This document shows positions 1 through 5,714 of a DNA stretch of 7,141 bases, piece by piece. Under the pieces are notes generated by a model. It saw only the letters and a list, made by a program, of their open reading frames with translations, ran no database searches and had not been told where the DNA came from. The translations under genes were made by a program, and so were the position numbers. The stretch comes from Clostridia bacterium. Lineage in GTDB: Bacteria > Bacillota > Clostridia > Oscillospirales > CAG-382. Within the stretch, counting starts at the first letter, position 1. The number at the start of each line of letters is the position of its first letter. The stretch spans positions 1-7,141 of the forward strand of contig JAGCNA010000085.1 of the NCBI GenBank assembly GCA_017646185.1, given 5' to 3'.

Positions 1-6
1 AAAATT

Positions 7-1398
7 ATGAACCCCATTATCATCGTTTTGATTTGTGCAGTAGTGCTCATCTTAATGTCCTTTGTGCTCTGGCTCTTCTCCAGATACAAGAGATGCCCTT
101 CCGATAAGATCATGGTTATCTACGGTCGTATCGGTAAAAACAAAGACGGCACAACCCGCAGCTCCAAGTGTATCCACGGCGACGCCCAGTTCGTATGGCC
201 CGTTATCCAGTCTTATTCTTATCTGGATCTTACACCTATCTCCATTCAGGTAGACCTTAAGAACGCACTTTCCAGACAGAACATCCGTATCGACGTTCCT
301 TCCAGATTTACCGTTGGTATTTCTACCGAAACCGGTGTAATGCAAAACGCCGCAGAACGTCTGCTGGGACTCCAGCTTTCCGAAATTCAGGAACTTTCAA
401 AGGATATCATCTTCGGTCAGCTCCGTCTTGTTATCGCTACAATGGATATCGAAGAAATCAACACCGACCGTGATAAATTCCTTGCCGCTGTATCTTCCAA
501 CGTAGAAACCGAACTTAAAAAGATCGGTCTCCGTCTTATCAACGTTAACGTAACCGATATCAGCGATGAATCCGGATACATTGCAGCACTTGGTAAAGAA
601 GCCGCTGCAAAGGCTATCAACGATGCAAAGAAGAGCGTTGCAGAGCAGGATAGAGAAGGTTCTATCGGTGAAGCAAACGCAAAGATGGAACAGCGTATCA
701 AGGTTTCCGAAGCAGATTCTATAGCTATTCAGGGTGAAAACGAAGCCAAGATGAAGATCGCTATGTCCGAAGCTGCTCTTAAAGAAAAGCAGGCAGAGGC
801 AATGAAGATCGCTACCACCGCAGAAAAGATTCAGGAAGCAAAGGCTCTGGAAGAATCCTATGCGGCACAGCAGGCAGCAGAAGAAGCACGCCGTGCAAAA
901 GAGCAGGCTACTTTGGAAGCAGACATCATCGTACGCGCAGAAGCAAAGAAGAAAGAGATCGAGCTGGAAGCAGAAGCAGAAGCAGAAAGACTCCGCAGAA
1001 AAGCAAAGGGTGAAGCAGACGCTATCTATGCAAAGATGGAAGCAGAAGCACGCGGTGTTGAAGAGATACTCAAAAAGCAGGCTGCAGGTTTTGCAGAAAT
1101 CGTTAAATCCGCAGGCGGCGACCCCGAAGCCGCACTCAAGCTCCTTATTGCAGATAAGCTTGAAGACCTTATGCGTGTTCAGGTTGACGCTGTTAAGGGT
1201 ATTAAGATCGATAAGGTTACCGTTTGGGACGGCGGTCAGGGCGGCGACGGCAAGACCGCAACCGCAAACTTCATCTCCGGTATGATGAAATCCGTACCTC
1301 CTCTTGATGAAGTATTCGCAATGGCAGGTATGCAGCTTCCTCCCATTCTGGGCAAAAAGCTTGATGAAGCAGGCATAGAAACCACCGCTGTTGAATAA
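7..1398 (+). CDS. floT: Flotillin (SPFH/band 7 membrane scaffold protein, FloT/YuaG-like)
   Basis: Flotillins oligomerise on the inner face of the cytoplasmic membrane and organise microdomains that help assemble membrane protein complexes. This 463-aa protein has the full family layout. Residues about 4-24 form one hydrophobic membrane anchor (IIIVLICAVVLILMSFVLWL). An SPFH domain covers about 30-200. A long Glu/Ala/Lys-rich coiled coil covers about 200-365, including an EAEAEAE run at 321-327. A C-terminal oligomerisation region follows, with the family-typical KVTVWDGG at 403-410 and a Gly-rich stretch after it. Length matches bacterial flotillins. The ATG lies six bases from the window edge, so its ribosome binding site and any upstream NfeD-type partner cannot be seen. 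Isoleucine codons are mostly ATC, unlike the ATA-rich genes downstream, which suggests high expression. The symbol is by family resemblance only. Identification is firm; the client proteins are unknown. Confidence 0.93.
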   Translation: MNPIIIVLICAVVLILMSFVLWLFSRYKRCPSDKIMVIYGRIGKNKDGTTRSSKCIHGDAQFVWPVIQSYSYLDLTPISIQVDLKNALSRQNIRIDVPSRFTVGISTETGVMQNAAERLLGLQLSEIQELSKDIIFGQLRLVIATMDIEEINTDRDKFLAAVSSNVETELKKIGLRLINVNVTDISDESGYIAALGKEAAAKAINDAKKSVAEQDREGSIGEANAKMEQRIKVSEADSIAIQGENEAKMKIAMSEAALKEKQAEAMKIATTAEKIQEAKALEESYAAQQAAEEARRAKEQATLEADIIVRAEAKKKEIELEAEAEAERLRRKAKGEADAIYAKMEAEARGVEEILKKQAAGFAEIVKSAGGDPEAALKLLIADKLEDLMRVQVDAVKGIKIDKVTVWDGGQGGDGKTATANFISGMMKSVPPLDEVFAMAGMQLPPILGKKLDEAGIETTAVE

Positions 1399-1411
1399 AT
1401 CACAAAACGCC

Positions 1412-1421
1412 CGCACGTGCG
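1412..1421. repeat. 10-bp perfect palindrome CGCACGTGCG
   Basis: A self-complementary 10-mer lies 13 bases after the flotillin stop codon. An overlapping alternative pairs GCACGT (1413-1418) with ACGTGT (1425-1430). It could be a regulator site or a weak 3' hairpin. A palindrome this short can occur by chance. Confidence 0.3.
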
Positions 1422-1439
1422 TAAACGTGTATAACACAG

Positions 1440-1468
1440 ATATATAGTGACGCCAAACCACTGTATAT
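1440..1468. promoter_or_regulatory. Inverted repeat with TATATA arms, possible operator or hairpin
   Basis: The arms 1440-1449 and 1459-1468 pair over 10 positions, one of them G-U, around a 9-base loop. The right arm runs into TATACT (1466-1471), which resembles a -10 box, although no good -35 box sits 16-18 bases upstream. The dyad could be an operator over a promoter for the 1540-4702 gene cluster, or an RNA hairpin behind flotillin. The sequence alone does not decide. Confidence 0.4.
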
Positions 1469-1481
1469 ACTCCGTTCCCGC

Positions 1482-1508
1482 AGGGACCGTCCAAACGCGG
1501 CGGTCCCT
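1482..1508 (+). promoter_or_regulatory. GC-rich 8-bp hairpin in the leader of the membrane gene cluster
   Basis: AGGGACCG (1482-1489) pairs perfectly with CGGTCCCT (1501-1508) around an 11-base loop. No T-run follows, so it is not a standard intrinsic terminator. It ends 17 bases before the AAGGAG of the next gene. It may stabilise or define the 3' end of the flotillin transcript, or act as a 5' leader structure for the downstream genes. The stem is seen; the role is inferred. Confidence 0.45.
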
Positions 1509-1525
1509 CGGCGGACACCATAAAA

Positions 1526-1531
1526 AAGGAG
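1526..1531 (+). promoter_or_regulatory. Ribosome binding site AAGGAG that sets the start at 1540
   Basis: AAGGAG sits 8 bases before the ATG at 1540. The frame is open further upstream to a GTG at 1447, but that codon lies inside the TATATA inverted repeat and has no comparable site. The short start is therefore preferred. Confidence 0.85.
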
Positions 1532-1539
1532 ATTTTAAA

Positions 1540-1911
1540 ATGGCAAACTATAAATATCAATACAATGAGGAATCCGCGCCTCCCGCTCCCAAGGATATTG
1601 AACCCCACAAATACTATACCGTTTACCCCAATAACGTGTTGGTAATGGGTATACTTTCGTTTATATTTTCATTGGGCTGGATCGGTCTTTTCCTTGCCTT
1701 GTATGCATTGCAAAAGGAAAGAATATACCGCCGCGAACACGAAGGCGAAACCTGCACCAAGGTAAAGATCGGTAAGATATTCGCTATTTCAAGTATCGTT
1801 ATTCTGGGCGTTGCTGTTACCGCAAGCCTTGCATATTACATAATCATTCCCATCGTATTTGCTCCGGAAGAGGTTTCCCAGCTTTTCACCTATATTTATT
1901 CTTTTATCTGA
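1540..1911 (+). CDS. Small two-helix membrane protein, DUF4190-like
   Basis: This 123-aa protein has a hydrophilic, Tyr- and Pro-rich N-terminus (about 1-30) and two hydrophobic segments at about 33-56 and 78-107. A short basic loop (KERIYRR) joins them. The pattern GILSFIFSLGWIGLFLALYAL, basic loop, then IGKIFAISSIVILG resembles the DUF4190 family, in which two glycine-containing helices flank a charged turn. That family has no established biochemical role. An extra hydrophobic stretch runs to the C-terminus. The start is fixed by AAGGAG 8 bases upstream. It is the first of five closely spaced same-strand genes, with the next starting 22 bases after its stop. Two inverted repeats in its leader may control it. 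The gene is well supported; the family assignment is by eye and moderate. Confidence 0.8.
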   Translation: MANYKYQYNEESAPPAPKDIEPHKYYTVYPNNVLVMGILSFIFSLGWIGLFLALYALQKERIYRREHEGETCTKVKIGKIFAISSIVILGVAVTASLAYYIIIPIVFAPEEVSQLFTYIYSFI

Positions 1912-1933
1912 TTAACTTTCAGGCGGTTTTGAA

Positions 1934-2629
1934 ATGTATAATATAACCGATAAACAAATCAAAATAGATAACCGCATAGGCGGAATATCCGCAACAATTA
2001 TATGCTCCGTATTCACGTTGCTTTCGGCATGGGGCGTGTATCAGGTTATACTCACCATTTTTAACTATGAGCCCGTGGAGCACGCATCGCCGTTCGCCGT
2101 AAATCTTGCATACGTATTCTTCGTTGTTTCTGCCTTACTTCTTGCTTTTGTTTGCTTTTTGTTTGCCTGCATCGTCTTTTACGGCGCCAAATCCGCCCTG
2201 TGCGTATACGTTTTTGATCAGCTTGGCGTAAGCCGCGTTTCTCCCTTCCGCACAAGGTTTATTGCTTGGGAAGACGTTAAGGATTACGGCGTTTCCTTCG
2301 AGTATACCCGCCGTTCAAGACACTTTTTCATTGATATAGGCAAATCTTATTCCTTTTACGTTTCGGACAAAGTGTGTCCCCAAAAGAATTACAGCAAAAA
2401 AGATCTTTCCGGTGTATTTTTCAGACTTTCATTTAACCTTGGATATCAAAAAAATATGGGCTATTTTGAAGCCCGCAGACAAGGCGAATACGAGCGCCAG
2501 ATGCTCGCCTTTTGCGCAGAACATACGGATATAGAGCCCTTTATCGCGTCAAATGCCACGGGACTTCTCGATCCCGTGCTTGAAAGCCCCTCGGACAAAT
2601 TAAAAGAAAAATTCCGCCGAAAAAAATAG
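1934..2629 (+). CDS. Two-helix membrane protein with cytosolic KDYG/HTDI domain, paralogue A
   Basis: I do not recognise a named family for this 231-aa protein. It has hydrophobic helices at about 17-42 and 57-83, then a soluble domain from about 91 to the end. The soluble domain starts YVFDQLGVSRVSPF and contains IAWEDVKDYG (110-119), FYVSDK (141-146) and FCAEHTDIEP (193-202). Every one of these motifs recurs in the gene at 3303-3986, so the two are paralogues. The strand-turn-strand look of the YVFD..G..R.SPF....I.W.D.KDYG part, after two helices, is reminiscent of bacterial PH-like membrane proteins; that is inference. The C-terminal tail is strongly basic (KLKEKFRRKK). A weak AGGCGG (1921-1926) precedes the ATG by 7 bases. 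It is the second cistron of the cluster. Confidence 0.8.
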   Translation: MYNITDKQIKIDNRIGGISATIICSVFTLLSAWGVYQVILTIFNYEPVEHASPFAVNLAYVFFVVSALLLAFVCFLFACIVFYGAKSALCVYVFDQLGVSRVSPFRTRFIAWEDVKDYGVSFEYTRRSRHFFIDIGKSYSFYVSDKVCPQKNYSKKDLSGVFFRLSFNLGYQKNMGYFEARRQGEYERQMLAFCAEHTDIEPFIASNATGLLDPVLESPSDKLKEKFRRKK

Positions 2630-2632
2630 GAG
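2628..2632 (+). promoter_or_regulatory. Ribosome binding site AGGAG overlapping the previous stop codon
   Basis: The TAG stop at 2627-2629 supplies the first two bases of AGGAG, which lies 8 bases before the ATG at 2641. This overlap supports co-transcription and coupled translation of the two genes. Confidence 0.8.
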
Positions 2633-2640
2633 AAAGTTTT

Positions 2641-3273
2641 ATGTTTCTTCCCGAATCTTTAAAGAAACTTCGCGCAAAAAACTTTATAAAACGTTTTTTG
2701 CTGTGCATACTTTTGCTCGCCGTAATTACGGCTTTGGCATATTATTATCGGGAAACCATATTTTCCTATGAACTCATCCCGCCTTTTGCTATAGCGTGTA
2801 TAGGTATTGCGGTATATTCCGTTCCCTTTGCCGTTTCGGGATTCCCCCGCGTTTTGTTTGACAGCACTTGGGAAGGAGTTATCACGGCAATAGATATAAA
2901 AACCAATACGGATACGTATTTCGTCGGAGGTAAGCCCGGCAGTTATCAGAGAAACAATATCGTACTTACCATTCAAAAGCAAAACGGAAAAACAGTTAAA
3001 CATACCGCAAAATCATTAGGCGTGAAAGAACGGAAATGGATAGATCCGTATATTGTTGGCAAAATTGAAAACCACGTTGATGAATTCAGTGTGGGCGACA
3101 AGGTTTATCATTTTTACGGATTTAAATATAATTTTTACGTTCACGAACCCGGGGAGGAGCACAGACACTGTATCGTCTGCGGAACCACAAATAATTTCCA
3201 CAGCAGAACCTGCTGGAACTGCGGCAGCGAACTGGTTAAGCATAAGCTGACATACGGAAATAAGCAGCATTAG
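2641..3273 (+). CDS. Two-helix membrane protein with C-terminal zinc ribbon
   Basis: This 210-aa protein has a basic N-terminus, then hydrophobic helices at about 18-36 and 44-66. A probably beta-rich soluble region follows (about 67-170), starting with STWEGVITAIDIKTNTDTYF. A zinc ribbon of the form C-x2-C-x10-C-x2-C closes the protein, with cysteines at 177, 180, 191 and 194. His174, His176 and His187 lie nearby. By the positive-inside rule the short basic N-terminus and the ribbon would both be cytosolic. The zinc knuckle may mediate protein or nucleic acid contact; the substrate is unknown. The gene sits between the two paralogues, 11 bases after one and 29 before the other, so a complex with them is plausible but unproven. 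The ribbon is directly visible; no family name is offered. Confidence 0.82.
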   Translation: MFLPESLKKLRAKNFIKRFLLCILLLAVITALAYYYRETIFSYELIPPFAIACIGIAVYSVPFAVSGFPRVLFDSTWEGVITAIDIKTNTDTYFVGGKPGSYQRNNIVLTIQKQNGKTVKHTAKSLGVKERKWIDPYIVGKIENHVDEFSVGDKVYHFYGFKYNFYVHEPGEEHRHCIVCGTTNNFHSRTCWNCGSELVKHKLTYGNKQH

Positions 3274-3302
3274 ATATAAACAGTTTATAGACGGAGTCAT
3301 AT

Positions 3303-3986
3303 ATGTTAGAAGTAACAGACAGCAAAATTACAATCAGCGGAAGAAAAGTAGGTATACCCTCTGTAATAATTTACAGCTTGATGACGCTCGTTTCCTTGGG
3401 TACGGTAATAATGTGGGCTTTTATGATGGGATCTGACTTCCTTACGCCTGTAAGCGAAAAACTTGTACTTTGGGTCAATATCGGTAAGGGATACGTTATG
3501 TTTGCGTTAACGTGTGTGTTTGTTATGATGGTCCTTTACCTTATATACAACATACGGGAAGCACTATATACTTACGTTTTTGACGAGCAGGGAATACACC
3601 GCCTTTCTCCCTTTGGGGAAAAACATATTCTCTGGGCAGATCTCAAAGATTACGGATTTTCCTATTTTCGCAAAATCTTACGTTATCGCCTTTCCGATCT
3701 GTATCTTCCCGATCGCGGTCACGAATATATATTTTATGTATCCGATAAAAAGCTCGAAATCAAAAAGCACGGCAGAAAACGTCTGCGCGGTGTGAGCATG
3801 TGGTGGCATTGCGCCTTTGAAACAGGACACGTTTCAGGATTTTTCACACGGAGAAAAAATACAACCGCATACCGGGCAATACTCGATTTCTGTGCATCCC
3901 ATACGGATATAAAGCCCAATCTGCCCGGTCTCGTTGCCGGTTACGTATACCCCGATGCGGGTGAGGAGGAAGGACAGCTGATATGA
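3303..3986 (+). CDS. Two-helix membrane protein with cytosolic KDYG/HTDI domain, paralogue B
   Basis: This 227-aa protein is a diverged paralogue of the product of 1934-2629. Both begin with TD..I.I..R..GI, carry two helices (here about 17-41 and 62-83), and then share YVFD..G..R.SPF (91-104), I.W.D.KDYG.S (109-120), FYVSDK (144-149), a Gly-Val pair, an F..RR stretch and FCA.HTDI.P (196-205). The region 121-143 is expanded compared with paralogue A. The C-terminus is acidic (EEEGQLI), whereas that of paralogue A is basic. GGAG (3293-3296) precedes the ATG by 6 bases. Its stop codon overlaps the next start in ATGA. Biochemical function is unknown; a PH-like fold is an inference from the motif pattern. 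Confidence 0.8.
   Translation: MLEVTDSKITISGRKVGIPSVIIYSLMTLVSLGTVIMWAFMMGSDFLTPVSEKLVLWVNIGKGYVMFALTCVFVMMVLYLIYNIREALYTYVFDEQGIHRLSPFGEKHILWADLKDYGFSYFRKILRYRLSDLYLPDRGHEYIFYVSDKKLEIKKHGRKRLRGVSMWWHCAFETGHVSGFFTRRKNTTAYRAILDFCASHTDIKPNLPGLVAGYVYPDAGEEEGQLI
3964..3986 (+). promoter_or_regulatory. Purine-rich ribosome binding site and ATGA stop-start overlap
   Basis: AGGAGGAAGGA (3964-3974) lies within the last codons of paralogue B, 8 bases before the ATG at 3983. That ATG shares ATGA with the TGA stop at 3984-3986. This is a classic arrangement for translational coupling. Confidence 0.85.
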
Positions 3987-4702
3987 GCAAAAAACCTCTT
4001 GACAAAGATCAAAACGGAAGGGCCAGAACTATTTTCATCTCGTTCGGCATTGCGGCCCTCTCGGTGATGGTTTTGGGAATCGTGCTTCTGGAAAACGGCG
4101 TGGATCCCACAGTTTGCTATGCAATTTTGACAGTGGGAACCGTTATGTGTTTTGTGGGTGTTGCATTTTTCTTTTTCTTTTACCGCAGAATATTTGAATA
4201 TCATTATAACAAAAAATCGCAAATGCTGGACAAAACTCCTTGCGAACAGTTGACAGGTGTCACGCGGGAAAGTATAAAGCAGGCGTGTTTAGAAAACGGA
4301 TTTAAAAACAAAGACAGTCTGTATTACCACAGACGGGGTTCTTCGGTTTTGAAAGAAAACGTTAACTATTTTGTAAAAACCGTAGAGTGTACCGACCTGC
4401 AATCTGCTTTAGAAAAAGAGTTTGAAGCCTTCGATGCAAAGGGATATAAAAACGACAATAAGTGCCTTATGCTGTTTTTGTTTAAGGAAGGCTTGACCGA
4501 AGATGAAATTGAACAGGCTTTGGATGCTTCGAGATATTTCATATTGCAGGAAACGACAGCATCTCATCCGTGTTTTGATACAGCGGTGGTCATACCCGTG
4601 GATACCACAACAAAAACGGCGTACTATCTGCCTTTTTCAAGCCGCACCGCTGTATATACTTACGGCATAAAAATGTTAAAAAAGCTTACGTCCATATCAT
4701 AA
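3983..4702 (+). CDS. Two-helix membrane protein with unknown cytosolic domain, last gene of cluster
   Basis: I do not recognise this 239-aa protein. It has a charged N-terminus, hydrophobic helices at about 16-36 and 44-67 (the second with a run of five phenylalanines), then a soluble domain from about 70 to the end. The soluble part begins basic and helical, and includes LTEDEIEQALDASRYF (171-186). It ends with alternating hydrophobic residues suggesting beta strands (FDTAVVIPVDTTTKTAYYLP). It shares no obvious motif with the two paralogues but has the same two-helix-plus-soluble-domain plan. The 4-base overlap with the upstream gene implies co-translation. A hairpin and T-run follow 15 bases after the stop, closing the transcription unit. 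Confidence 0.8.
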   Translation: MSKKPLDKDQNGRARTIFISFGIAALSVMVLGIVLLENGVDPTVCYAILTVGTVMCFVGVAFFFFFYRRIFEYHYNKKSQMLDKTPCEQLTGVTRESIKQACLENGFKNKDSLYYHRRGSSVLKENVNYFVKTVECTDLQSALEKEFEAFDAKGYKNDNKCLMLFLFKEGLTEDEIEQALDASRYFILQETTASHPCFDTAVVIPVDTTTKTAYYLPFSSRTAVYTYGIKMLKKLTSIS

Positions 4703-4717
4703 TATTCTCCTTGTCTT

Positions 4718-4751
4718 AAAGCGGTCGGGCGCTTTTTTCACCCGACCGCTT
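4718..4751 (+). terminator. Intrinsic terminator with two mutually exclusive hairpins
   Basis: A short stem AAAGCG (4718-4723) pairs with CGCTTT (4730-4735) around GTCGGG and runs into the T-run (4733-4738), which fits an intrinsic terminator. The same bases also form an 11-bp perfect stem, 4719-4729 with 4741-4751, whose loop contains the T-run. The two cannot coexist. The location 15 bases after the 3983-4702 gene fits an operon end. Confidence 0.75.
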
Positions 4752-4834
4752 GCGACAAACCCCATTACTTTTTCCGAATAAAACTATTCCAAACACAAAA
4801 TCCAATCAAGAAATTTTACGAGCAGTTTATGAAA

Positions 4835-4839
4835 AGAGG
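4835..4839 (+). promoter_or_regulatory. Ribosome binding site AGAGG that sets the lipoprotein start
   Basis: This purine-rich site lies 6 bases before the ATG at 4846. The frame is open back to a TTG at 4750, but that codon lies in the terminator stem. Starting there would also put 32 hydrophilic residues before the signal peptide. Confidence 0.75.
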
Positions 4840-4845
4840 TGCATT

Positions 4846-5667
4846 ATGAAAAACAATAAACAAATATTAATATCAATCTTACTTATTGCAGTTATTTGCT
4901 TTTCGCTTTTCTCCTGTGTTGCCGAAAACAACGTTTCACAAGCCGTCTCGCAACCTGAAACAAGTTCTGCTTTGGAAGAACAGCCGATACTTATTATGGG
5001 CGATTTCAAGCCCGAAGAAGAGGCTTTCGTAACATACGAAGAGGCGCTTAAGGAATACGGCGACCCGTTTATCGCTTCGTTGGCTGCAAGTGCGCCCAAG
5101 GAAGCCCGTATGGTTCCGCAGTTTAACGGCAATATAACCCAAATCCGCATTTCGGTTCCCGAAAGACATCTCGTTCTCGATACCGAGGAACAACAAGCGT
5201 TTCAGATTTACTATGGATATTGTTCCGATGGTAAATGGTACGATATGCCTGCTGATAATTACGAAATGAAAACGTTACACGATCTGGATTCGGGATATTC
5301 GGACGGATGGGATGCGCTTACGGGGAATCATGTGGTAAAAATAGGCAACTATGTGTTGTTAGGGTTTTATTCGCCGAGGGAAAACAGCTTAGAAGTAAAA
5401 GATTCCCTGAACTCTTCGGTATTAACCTTCACGGCGGATAGCTTAACCGAGCACCAAGCGTTTCAGGTTTTTGAAAACGCTTTGGCAGGCGGAACGGAAA
5501 AATATGATTACTATGTTATCGGCTTTGGCGACCGCCAATATATTGCTCTTGAATATGATAAAATCCCAACCAATTATACCGTATCCTTTTCCCTTGATTT
5601 TGGTGGTACGGTGATGAAAGGCGCTTATACATACTACGATATTATGGAAGCGCTAAACCGCAAATAA
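4846..5667 (+). CDS. Predicted lipoprotein of unknown function
   Basis: This 273-aa protein has a lipoprotein signal peptide: a short basic N-terminus (MKNNKQ), a hydrophobic core, and the lipobox LFSC with the modified cysteine at residue 24. It should therefore be anchored to the outer face of the cytoplasmic membrane. Residues 27-47 form a Ser/Gln/Glu-rich spacer. The rest (about 48-273) looks like a mixed alpha/beta globular domain rich in Tyr, Asp and Gly, with an amphipathic stretch YEEALKEYGDPF at 64-75. No catalytic motif is recognisable. It follows a terminator and lacks close neighbours on its strand, so it is probably monocistronic. No convincing promoter was seen in 4752-4834. It converges on the helical-protein gene across a shared terminator. 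Confidence 0.8.
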   Translation: MKNNKQILISILLIAVICFSLFSCVAENNVSQAVSQPETSSALEEQPILIMGDFKPEEEAFVTYEEALKEYGDPFIASLAASAPKEARMVPQFNGNITQIRISVPERHLVLDTEEQQAFQIYYGYCSDGKWYDMPADNYEMKTLHDLDSGYSDGWDALTGNHVVKIGNYVLLGFYSPRENSLEVKDSLNSSVLTFTADSLTEHQAFQVFENALAGGTEKYDYYVIGFGDRQYIALEYDKIPTNYTVSFSLDFGGTVMKGAYTYYDIMEALNRK

Positions 5668-5677
5668 AACAAACCAA

Positions 5678-5705
5678 AAGCCGTTGTATTTTTTGACAGC
5701 GGCTT
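5678..5705. terminator. Bidirectional terminator between convergent genes
   Basis: AAGCCGTTGT (5678-5687) pairs with ACAGCGGCTT (5696-5705) over 10 positions, one of them G-U. The 8-base loop ATTTTTTG holds six T. On the plus strand TTTTTT follows at 5711-5716; on the minus strand the stem runs into a T-rich tail (TTGGTTTGTTTT). It begins 11 bases after the lipoprotein stop and 10 bases past the stop of the minus-strand gene, so it can serve both. Confidence 0.8.
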
Positions 5706-5714
5706 AATGATTTT

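Noticed and set aside
967..988. GAAGCA tandem repeat as a phase-variation tract
   Set aside because: The repeat unit is six bases, so copy changes keep the frame. It simply encodes Glu-Ala coiled-coil sequence typical of flotillins.
860..1285. A 141-codon plus-strand frame inside flotillin
   Set aside because: Low-complexity Gln/Lys/Arg translation produced by the frame-shifted GCAGAA repeats of the coiled coil, entirely inside a well-supported gene.
1471..1514. T-box-like leader, because of GGGACCG and CGGTCCCT near a start codon
   Set aside because: The T-box consensus AGGGTGGNACCGCG is absent, there is no room for a Stem I with specifier loop, no T-run follows, and the downstream gene is not an amino acid or tRNA ligase gene.
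1447..1539. N-terminal extension of the DUF4190-like protein from GTG 1447
   Set aside because: No ribosome binding site; the extension covers the inverted repeats, while an ideal AAGGAG precedes the ATG at 1540.
397..1608. A 403-codon open frame on the minus strand across the flotillin gene
   Set aside because: Its product is rich in Cys and Phe with no coherent domain. It is the antisense shadow of a strongly codon-biased, repetitive Glu/Ala/Lys coding sequence and has no ribosome binding site support.
4750..4845. Upstream TTG start for the lipoprotein
   Set aside because: It overlaps the terminator stem and would bury the signal peptide behind 32 hydrophilic residues.
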